13,193 nucleotides of DNA, taken from Methanobacteriota archaeon. Lineage in GTDB: Archaea > Halobacteriota > Methanosarcinia > Methanosarcinales > Methanoperedenaceae. Position 1 is the first letter of the stretch. Each line of letters opens with the position of its first letter. The stretch is taken from NCBI GenBank assembly GCA_018900975.1, contig JAHIFK010000034.1, positions 1 through 13,193 on the forward strand. Direction: 5' to 3'. This document shows positions 1 to 5,018 of the stretch, piece after piece. The notes beneath the pieces were generated by a model. It did no database searches and was not told the origin of the DNA. It saw only the letters and a program-made list of their open reading frames with translations. Made by a program: the position numbers and the translations under genes.

Positions 1-18
1 GCACTTCCCTTCTCTTCA

Positions 19-36
19 TCCGGGGACAGACCCGGA
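19..36. other. GC-rich 6-bp hairpin at window edge
   Basis: TCCGGG (19-24) pairs with CCCGGA (31-36) around the loop GACAGA. A short GGG-ATTTTAA-CCC stem (41-53) and the terminator-like hairpin follow at once, giving three consecutive small stems in 65 bases. This could be the 3' end of a structured RNA or of an mRNA that starts outside the window. There is too little sequence to name it. Confidence 0.25.
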
Positions 37-63
37 AGGTGGGATTTTAACCCTTTGGACATA

Positions 64-86
64 ACACCCCTGCGGGGTGTCTTTTT
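64..86 (+). terminator. Hairpin plus T-run terminator of an upstream gene
   Basis: A 7-bp perfect stem (ACACCCC at 64-70, GGGGTGT at 74-80) with a 3-base loop is followed directly by CTTTTT. On the plus strand this looks like an intrinsic or oligo-T terminator for a gene lying left of the window. It abuts the stop codon of the minus-strand small membrane protein gene, so it marks a convergent boundary. The minus-strand reading has no T-run after the stem, so it is less likely to serve that gene. Confidence 0.5.
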
Positions 87-319
87 CAGATGTCCTGTTT
101 GTTTGTCTTTCTTTCTATCGCTTCAAGGCACGCAATCAAAACTGACGCCAGAATCCCTGATCCAAGGTAGATATATCCCCAGACCCTGATCCCAGCATAA
201 TAATTCATATAATAGTACCCTCCAAAGTCACTTACTGCAAGCAGGAGAGCCCCTACGGCAGAGGCGATGATCTGGCCGACCAGTAGACCCTGGAATTGTG
301 AAATCTCGACTTTTTCCAT
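86..319 (-). CDS. Small two-helix membrane protein, unknown function
   Basis: 77 residues. I do not recognise the family. Two hydrophobic segments are visible: about residues 12-30 (Gly/Ala-rich, LLVGQIIASAVGALLLAV) and about 47-64 (GYIYLGSGILASVLIACL). They are separated by a Tyr-rich loop containing YYYMNYYAG, and the tail is charged (ERKTNKQD). The start is supported by a good archaeal ribosome binding site, GAGGTGA, six bases before the ATG. A TATA-like stretch (351-360) lies about 30 bases further upstream. The gene stands alone, convergent with whatever lies left of the window and divergent from hisF. The small size and start signal make it a credible gene, but nothing in it gives a function. 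Confidence 0.65.
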   Translation of the reverse strand: MEKVEISQFQGLLVGQIIASAVGALLLAVSDFGGYYYMNYYAGIRVWGYIYLGSGILASVLIACLEAIERKTNKQDI

Positions 320-485
320 ACTTTTTCACCTCTTATTATGTTGATCTGGATTATTATATGAGTGTTTCTATAGGCATAAGTTGCTGCAGGACTCAAACTC
401 ATTAATATTACGCTGAAACTTCCCCTTAATTGAAAATTCATACCTCTTTGAAGATTTACCATTTCTTCTTTACACATATCAAAGT
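320..485. other. AT-rich spacer, no convincing gene
   Basis: Between the small membrane protein gene and hisF lie 326 bases. The left half (320-485) holds the ribosome binding site (326-332, minus strand) and a possible TATA box (351-360) of the small gene. I see no tRNA-like fold or clear palindrome in it. The plus-strand frame of the downstream 47-codon ORF stays open back to 417 without an ATG, GTG or TTG, which is compatible with a decayed gene end. Confidence 0.4.
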
Positions 486-629
486 ATGAAATTACATCGT
501 GCCCATGTCTTTAGCGCAACGATTGTTACTATGGTTGAAGATATTCTGATGGATGCACATAATCCCTATGATCGGGCTGAGTATCAAAGAAATGGAAAAC
601 AAGCCGGGCAAAACTATTTCATTCCATAA
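486..629 (+). CDS. Short ORF before hisF, possible gene remnant
   Basis: 47 codons from ATG at 486 to TAA at 627-629, ending 16 bases before hisF. The composition looks protein-like, with a C-terminal part reading roughly HNPYDRAEYQRNGKQAGQN, but I do not recognise a family. No good ribosome binding site precedes the ATG. The same frame is open upstream from 417 with no start codon, and the extra residues also look protein-like (FEDLPFLLYTYQ). That suggests the 3' remnant of a longer gene as much as a true small gene. It could be co-transcribed with hisF. Confidence 0.28.
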   Translation: MKLHRAHVFSATIVTMVEDILMDAHNPYDRAEYQRNGKQAGQNYFIP

Positions 630-645
630 CAACTAAAGAGCAGCC

Positions 646-1467
646 ATGCTAACCAAACGTATAATCCCCTGCCTTGACGTAACGCTTGATAAGAAAGGAG
701 GGTGCGTGGTCAAGGGGATCGAATTCGTGAACCTGAAACAGGCAGGCGACCCTGTGGAACTTGCAAAGAAGTACAATGAACAGGGGGCTGACGAGCTTGT
801 ATTCCTTGATATTACTGCCTCGCATGAGCGCCGCGGCACGATGATAGACGTTATCGAGAGAACAGCGGACGAAGTGTTCATTCCTCTCACTGTGGGAGGC
901 GGTATCAGCACCACAGATGCCATAAAGAGCATCCTGCGCGCAGGCGCTGACAAGGTGTCAGTCAATACCGCTGCTGTAAAGAACCCTGATTTTGTGAGGG
1001 AGGCAACCGATATTTTCGGCTCCCAGTGCATCGTCACCGCGATCGATTGCAAACGCAATTCCAATATTAAGGATAATAAGGATAAGACCATAATCGAGCT
1101 TGAGGACGGGACAAAAGCATGGTACGAGGTTGTTATCTACGGCGGAAGGACGCATACGGGTATGGATACAGTACAGTGGGCAGAGAAGGTGGAGAAGCTT
1201 GGCTCAGGCGAGATACTGCTAACAAGCATGGACAGGGACGGCACAAAAGACGGTTATGACTTGCCCATCACCCGCACGCTCTCTGAAACCCTTGACATCC
1301 CGATAATAGCCTCAGGCGGCGCAGGGAATATTGAACACATGTATGACGCATTCACGCGCGGAAAAGCTGATGCGGCGCTTGCAGCGAGCATATTCCACTT
1401 TGGGGAATATACGATAGGGGAGGCAAAGGAGTACCTGAAGGAGAAAGGTGTGGCTGTGAGGGTTTAA
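646..1467 (+). CDS. hisF: Imidazole glycerol phosphate synthase cyclase subunit HisF
   Basis: Cyclase subunit of the HisHF complex of histidine biosynthesis. It takes ammonia from the HisH glutaminase and converts PRFAR to imidazole glycerol phosphate and AICAR in the cytoplasm. The 273-residue (beta/alpha)8 barrel has both catalytic aspartates: Asp11 in IIPCLDV and Asp134 in TAIDCKR. Phosphate-binding glycines are at 84-86 (VGGGIS) and 223-228 (SGGAGN), and LLTSMDRDGTKDGYD lies at 191-205. It is about 20 residues longer than the bacterial enzyme. The extra length sits after Asp134 (about 138-165, Lys/Asp-rich), an insertion I believe occurs in methanogen HisF. The ATG at 646 gives the canonical N-terminus, although the ribosome binding site is weak (AAAGAG). 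No hisH is nearby, so his genes are scattered here. The gene converges on aroB'. Confidence 0.97.
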   Translation: MLTKRIIPCLDVTLDKKGGCVVKGIEFVNLKQAGDPVELAKKYNEQGADELVFLDITASHERRGTMIDVIERTADEVFIPLTVGGGISTTDAIKSILRAGADKVSVNTAAVKNPDFVREATDIFGSQCIVTAIDCKRNSNIKDNKDKTIIELEDGTKAWYEVVIYGGRTHTGMDTVQWAEKVEKLGSGEILLTSMDRDGTKDGYDLPITRTLSETLDIPIIASGGAGNIEHMYDAFTRGKADAALAASIFHFGEYTIGEAKEYLKEKGVAVRV

Positions 1468-1492
1468 GTTCACCCGGGTCATCTCAATACTA

Positions 1493-1510
1493 GATCATTT
1501 CTCAATGATC
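1493..1510. terminator. Small hairpin between convergent hisF and aroB'
   Basis: GATCATT (1493-1499) pairs with AATGATC (1504-1510) around a 4-base loop. It overlaps the last codons and stop of aroB' and lies 25 bases after hisF. It could end transcription from either side, but neither strand has a strong T-run after it, so this is a weak call. Confidence 0.25.
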
Positions 1511-2628
1511 GTCTCCTCTATCTTTATCCCGAAGTGCCTTGCAGCAGCCTCAAAGTACACCAGCACCTCATCGCCCTCCTTAAGCGCGGTCACAGGCACA
1601 GGCTTCCCGTCAGCGCCGACAAGTTTGATGGTCTCCGCATTCTGGAGCAATGTCTTTATCTTTGTGCCTTCAACATCAGCTTCCACAAGCATAAGCGGTC
1701 GGCGCTCTATTTTCACCCTTCCAACGACAGCAGGCCTCGTCTCACCGCCAGAGTCAACCACAAGGACATCATCTCCGGCGCATAGTTCAGAGAGGTAACG
1801 GGTCTTTTCACCGACCCTGATATATGCATGTACTGCCCCGGCGTTCACCCTGAAAGGACGGGCTGCCACGTAAGGACTCTCCTCTGATTCCGAATGTACC
1901 AGGAAAAGACCGTTGCTCTGTGAACCTATCAGCATCCCTTCACCCAGGACCATAAGCGATGCGGTATCCACGCACACGCGGTCGCCCATGCCCACCTGCT
2001 TCACCTTTGTCACGCGGGCTTTTATTAGGGGTATCTTTTCCATCCCTGACCTGTCCCTTATAGTAATGACCTTCTTTATCTCTGAGAGGTCGTCAGTATC
2101 AAGAAGGACACCGTCAGAGCCGTGCTCCAGCGTCTCAAGCGCCAGTTTCGCTTCCTGTGCGTCCCTGACTCCCGCAATTATCTGGACATCAAGTTTCTGC
2201 AGTCCTGCTATCAGGTTCTCAAGCGGTATCACTTTCCAGTCAGTGCCTATCACGAGAAGGTAATCGCAGACTTTGCCAAGTTCAAGCGCGAACTCCTCAT
2301 ATTTCTTATTTTTTATGATAACATATCCTGCAATTGTCTTTCCTTCGCCGGAAAGCCGACTTGCCTTTAATATGTCGCCAGAATGCTCGAAATCCGCAGG
2401 CAGTTTCTTGGTCCCGTCGCCTTCGCCGCCTTTGCCCACAAGTATGATATCAGCATCAATATCAGGCGCTGCGATCCTGATGTTGCCAAGGTTCCTTACG
2501 GTCTTTATATCATCAAAATTCAAAACAACACAGTCCGCGCCTGATTCAAGCCCTGTGGTAATGCGTGGTTTATTTTCTTCCCACGTCCCTTCATCAGCCT
2601 TGATCCAGACTGTTTTATCTTTTTTCAC
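1495..2628 (-). CDS. aroB': 3-dehydroquinate synthase II (archaeal AroB')
   Basis: Second enzyme of the archaeal shikimate entry route. It oxidatively deaminates and cyclises 2-amino-3,7-dideoxy-D-threo-hept-6-ulosonate (ADH) to 3-dehydroquinate using NAD+. It is unrelated to bacterial AroB. At 377 residues it has the usual length. Family landmarks are KTVWIKAD near the N-terminus, VDTASLMVLGEGMLIGSQSN (220-239) running on to GLFLVHSE, ARPFRVNAGAVHAYI (256-270) and ARHFG (363-367). The C-terminal third is beta-rich. The start is GTG (2628), not ATG. It overlaps the TGA stop of aroA' in the tetramer GTGA and is preceded by GGAGG with a 7-base spacer, so translational coupling to aroA' is likely. 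It forms a two-gene operon with aroA', which makes its substrate. Confidence 0.96.
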   Translation of the reverse strand: MKKDKTVWIKADEGTWEENKPRITTGLESGADCVVLNFDDIKTVRNLGNIRIAAPDIDADIILVGKGGEGDGTKKLPADFEHSGDILKASRLSGEGKTIAGYVIIKNKKYEEFALELGKVCDYLLVIGTDWKVIPLENLIAGLQKLDVQIIAGVRDAQEAKLALETLEHGSDGVLLDTDDLSEIKKVITIRDRSGMEKIPLIKARVTKVKQVGMGDRVCVDTASLMVLGEGMLIGSQSNGLFLVHSESEESPYVAARPFRVNAGAVHAYIRVGEKTRYLSELCAGDDVLVVDSGGETRPAVVGRVKIERRPLMLVEADVEGTKIKTLLQNAETIKLVGADGKPVPVTALKEGDEVLVYFEAAARHFGIKIEETIIEK

Positions 2629-3422
2629 TTGAGAGCCTCCATGGCATCCTCAACGCTTGCTCCTTTGTGGACGACCAGAGTCAGGGCGCGGGTCATAGCA
2701 GTGGGGTTTTCATGCTGGAAGACGTTCCTACCAATGGCAACACCGCGTCCTCCTGCATCTACCGCAGCGCGAACCATGGCAAGGAATTCTTCATCCGTAT
2801 TGGTTTTGGGACCGCCTGCCATTACAACAGGTACAGGACAGCCGTCAACCACAGCCCTGAACGTATCTATATCGCCTGTAAAATTTGTCTTAATGATATC
2901 TGCGCCCAGTTCTGCGCCAACGCGAGCAACATGCGCCACAAGTTCAGCATCATTGGAGTTCTTAATATCTTTCCCGCGCGGATACATCATAGCAATAAGC
3001 GGCATTCCCCAGTAATCGCAAAATTCAGCCACATCGCCAAGTTTCTTTAGTTGTTTGGATTCTGTCACTGAACCTATATTTACATGCACGCTCACAGCAT
3101 CGGCGCCCATCTTGATGGCTTCCTCTACAGTGCATACCTGCACCTTGTCGTTGGGGTCAGGTCCAAGCGAGGTTGATGCGCTCATATGTATGATAAGCCC
3201 GATATCGCGCCCGTAGCCGCGGTGGCCGTGTTTTGCCATACCTTTTTGCAGGAGGACGGCGTTTGCCCCGCCATCTGCTACCCTGTTCACCATTTCAGCA
3301 AGGTTTACAATGCCCCTTACCGGTCCCATGGAAATCCCATGATCCATTGGGATTATTACCATATTCCTGCTTTCCCTGTCCATTATCCTTTCAAGCCTAA
3401 TTTTTTTACCTATTTCAGACAA
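2625..3422 (-). CDS. aroA': 2-amino-3,7-dideoxy-D-threo-hept-6-ulosonate synthase (AroA')
   Basis: First enzyme of the archaeal aromatic amino acid route. It is a class I aldolase (DhnA family) that condenses 6-deoxy-5-ketofructose 1-phosphate with L-aspartate semialdehyde to give ADH, replacing DAHP synthase. The 265 residues show the three catalytic positions known from the Methanocaldococcus enzyme MJ0400, shifted by six: Asp27 (IPMDHG), Tyr147 (MMYPRG) and the Schiff-base Lys178 (ADIIKTNFTGD). A phosphate-binding segment VMAGGPKTN is at 200-208 and GVAIGRNVFQ at 227-236. The start is TTG at 3422, chosen because AGGTGA lies five to seven bases upstream and MSEIGKKIRLERI is the expected N-terminus. 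It overlaps aroB' by four bases. Upstream lie a TATA box and a large inverted repeat that may regulate the pair. Confidence 0.96.
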   Translation of the reverse strand: MSEIGKKIRLERIMDRESRNMVIIPMDHGISMGPVRGIVNLAEMVNRVADGGANAVLLQKGMAKHGHRGYGRDIGLIIHMSASTSLGPDPNDKVQVCTVEEAIKMGADAVSVHVNIGSVTESKQLKKLGDVAEFCDYWGMPLIAMMYPRGKDIKNSNDAELVAHVARVGAELGADIIKTNFTGDIDTFRAVVDGCPVPVVMAGGPKTNTDEEFLAMVRAAVDAGGRGVAIGRNVFQHENPTAMTRALTLVVHKGASVEDAMEALK

Positions 3423-3446
3423 TTAATTCACCTTCGTAATAAATCT

Positions 3447-3473
3447 TGTGTTAGTGTGTGACACACTAACACA
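3447..3473. promoter_or_regulatory. 27-bp perfect inverted repeat upstream of aroA'
   Basis: TGTGTTAGTGTGT (3447-3459) and ACACACTAACACA (3461-3473) are perfect reverse complements around a single central G. The repeat lies 25 bases before the aroA' start codon and just downstream, in the minus-strand sense, of a TATA box. It therefore covers the expected transcription start, the usual place for an archaeal repressor operator. If it is transcribed, it could also fold as a leader hairpin. The cognate regulator is not in the window. Confidence 0.6.
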
Positions 3474-3484
3474 GCAATTGCTGT
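3471..3484. promoter_or_regulatory. 14-bp perfect palindrome next to the aroA' operator
   Basis: ACAGCAATTGCTGT is self-complementary over 14 bp. It shares its first three bases with the right arm of the larger inverted repeat and touches the TATA box. Placed between the TATA box and the expected start site, it could be a second operator half or part of one compound regulatory site. Confidence 0.4.
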
Positions 3485-3496
3485 ATATATAATTTA
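3484..3496 (-). promoter_or_regulatory. TATA box for the aroA'-aroB' operon
   Basis: Read on the minus strand the site is AAATTATATATA. Its centre near 3489 predicts transcription starting about 25 bases downstream, near 3463, inside the 27-bp inverted repeat. That would give a leader of roughly 40 bases carrying the AGGTGA ribosome binding site of aroA'. Confidence 0.5.
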
Positions 3497-3556
3497 CGCA
3501 AAACCGTGACAATATACACTCGATTCAATAACTGGAAGAACGATTCTTGCAGAAGT

Positions 3557-4006
3557 CTATCTGGTATTAATTGATGACGCTTTAATGACTTTACATGCCA
3601 GCAATGAACCGACCCTTCTGCACAGTTCAAGTTCTTCTTCCCCTGGCATTCTCTTTATACATAGATCCTTTATCATCTCCAACCCACAGGAAGTCAGTAT
3701 CCTGTTGATCTCATCAGTTGCTTCAAAGCTCCACCCGTATGAACCGAATGAAAGACCAAGTTTTCCAGAGAGGTCAAATCCAGCTATTTCATTCAAAAAT
3801 TTATTGACTGTTGGCATCATGGCATGATTGTAATTGGGTGAACCGATCACTATCCCATCAGCACCCAAAACATCAGTTTTATCGGCATCATTAACGTTTT
3901 TAAGCACCGTATCTATACCTTCAGCGGCAGCTCCTTCCTGTACTGCTTTTGCCATCAGCTCAGTATTAAGCGACCCTGTACCATATATAATTACAATTTT
4001 CGGCAT
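3557..4006 (-). CDS. Stand-alone flavodoxin-like FMN protein
   Basis: 149 residues, one flavodoxin fold, probably a soluble one- or two-electron carrier that binds FMN. The sequence resembles the C-terminal flavodoxin domain of FprA-type flavo-diiron proteins, but the metallo-beta-lactamase half is absent here. Visible FMN-contact segments are the N-terminal loop YGTGSLNTELMA (8-19), GSPNYNHAMMPTV (55-67) with FMN-ring and hinge residues, and SFGSYGWSFEA (86-96). MPKIVIIYG is a typical start. A GGGAG motif ends only one base before the ATG, so the ribosome binding site is poorly spaced. The gene has its own upstream region and is probably separate from aroA', whose promoter lies downstream. 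The redox partner cannot be told from this context. Confidence 0.88.
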   Translation of the reverse strand: MPKIVIIYGTGSLNTELMAKAVQEGAAAEGIDTVLKNVNDADKTDVLGADGIVIGSPNYNHAMMPTVNKFLNEIAGFDLSGKLGLSFGSYGWSFEATDEINRILTSCGLEMIKDLCIKRMPGEEELELCRRVGSLLACKVIKASSINTR

Positions 4007-4185
4007 GCTCCCAAACTATAGTTATTTTTCATGTTATTTCTATTTTATCCCTGTGTGAATGTTAGATATTTGCTTAAAATATTAAATGTACATAAATATG
4101 CATAGAAAGGTATATGTAATAATTATATTAATCATATATCGAGGGACAATGAAAATTGAAGGATGAATCTAGAATGAGGGATACT

Positions 4186-4869
4186 ATGAAAACAATAAGA
4201 ATATTTGGTGTAATTTTGTTAGTTCTTGTGAGCCTGGCAATCCCGGCGCTATCACAAAATGAAACGACCCCGGTTGAAACGACAACAGCCCCAACGGTAA
4301 CAGCAACTGCTGTTGCAACCACAGCTACTGCCGCAGTAACGCCGGGAAAATTCCGCGTGGGCCCTTCTGTTACGCTAAGACCTGTGGTCGAAGTGATAGA
4401 AACCAACCAGGATGGAATTGTTGAATTGTTCATGAACAACCCATCTTTGAACGATGTAACGCTAAACGTGGATGCGCGAGTCAGTGTACCAAGCGGAATA
4501 CATGTTTATGGTCAAAGTTTTGGACAGGGAGCAGGTGCCGGAGTAGTGGCTGGTACGTTCAGTGTTCCACCCGGTACATCAAGAACTATAATCCTGACAA
4601 TAAAAGCGGATAAATCAGCAAGGATCGGTTCACATTCTCTCATGTTCACAGGATTATATTGGCCTGGTGATGATAAAGACAGTTTCCAACCCATAAGCCT
4701 TACGTACTCTGTAACTGTCAAGGAACCATCAAAGAATCCAGATAGTGCTGAACCTTCAACTCCTGTAAAAGGAGAAGAGAAGACAAAATCACAAATACCT
4801 GGATTTAGCGCATTACTTGCGATTTTTGGTGTATTGACAATAGCACGTCTGCTATCAAGGAAAATATAA
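4186..4869 (+). CDS. PGF-CTERM surface protein with Thr-rich stalk
   Basis: Predicted exported, cell-surface protein of 227 residues. In order: signal peptide (about 1-23, FGVILLVLVSLAIPALS), Thr/Ala-rich low-complexity stretch (25-52) likely to be O-glycosylated, one beta-sandwich domain (about 55-180) of NEW3/CARDB type, charged linker, and a tripartite C-terminal sorting signal. That signal is PGF at 205-207, a hydrophobic helix, then RLLSRK. PGF-CTERM tails are known to be processed by archaeosortase A, with lipid anchoring in haloarchaea. The start is uncertain: ATG 4186 follows GAGGG and gives a clean signal peptide, ATG 4174 and TTG 4156 are in frame, and 4174 follows AAGGATGA. The segment after VPSGIH (102-106) resembles the middle domain of the next gene's product, so the two are probably related parts of one envelope system. 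Ligand unknown. Confidence 0.85.
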   Translation: MKTIRIFGVILLVLVSLAIPALSQNETTPVETTTAPTVTATAVATTATAAVTPGKFRVGPSVTLRPVVEVIETNQDGIVELFMNNPSLNDVTLNVDARVSVPSGIHVYGQSFGQGAGAGVVAGTFSVPPGTSRTIILTIKADKSARIGSHSLMFTGLYWPGDDKDSFQPISLTYSVTVKEPSKNPDSAEPSTPVKGEEKTKSQIPGFSALLAIFGVLTIARLLSRKI

Positions 4870-4891
4870 ATAAATATACCAGGATCCAAAA

Positions 4892-4937
4892 CGAGTCAGG
4901 TTTATCGATAGATATTATTTATCGATATGCCTGCTCG
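4892..4937. other. Long interrupted stem-loop between the first two envelope genes
   Basis: CAGGTTTATCGATA (4897-4910) pairs with TATCGATATGCCTG (4920-4933), with one G-T wobble and one mismatch, around a 9-base loop. The outer CGAG (4892-4895) and CTCG (4934-4937) extend the stem to about 18 pairs with one bulged T. It sits 22 bases after the PGF-CTERM gene and about 80 bases before the next. It may be a transcript end, a processing site or a binding site. No T-run follows, so simple termination is not clear. Confidence 0.45.
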
Positions 4938-5018
4938 ATTTGGTTGAAAGTAGTCATGAATAAAATAAACCAGATTTTCAAGTCTTTACCTGGCTGATAA
5001 GTATACGCAAAGGGAAAA

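Noticed and set aside
37..60. tRNA T-arm-like sequence at the left edge (GGG-TTAAAAT-CCC on the minus strand)
   Set aside because: The loop lacks the invariant C of TTC, the stem is only 3 bp, and no matching anticodon arm or acceptor can be built from the neighbouring bases.
633..1155. Long minus-strand open frames inside hisF
   Set aside because: They are antisense shadows of a clearly identified gene and lack ribosome binding sites or recognisable domains.
1505..3461. Plus-strand open frames across the aro genes
   Set aside because: They are Ser/Pro-rich, low-complexity antisense translations of aroA' and aroB', whose catalytic residues are intact.
4086..4093. ATGTACAT palindrome (contains TGTACA, the TrpY core) near the flavodoxin and PGF-CTERM genes
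   Set aside because: A single 8-bp dyad in AT-rich DNA is expected by chance, and neither flanking gene is in the tryptophan pathway.
4149..4166. Mini-ORF ATG...TGA of five codons before the PGF-CTERM gene
   Set aside because: It follows GAGGG but is too short to judge, and similar chance ORFs are common in such leaders.
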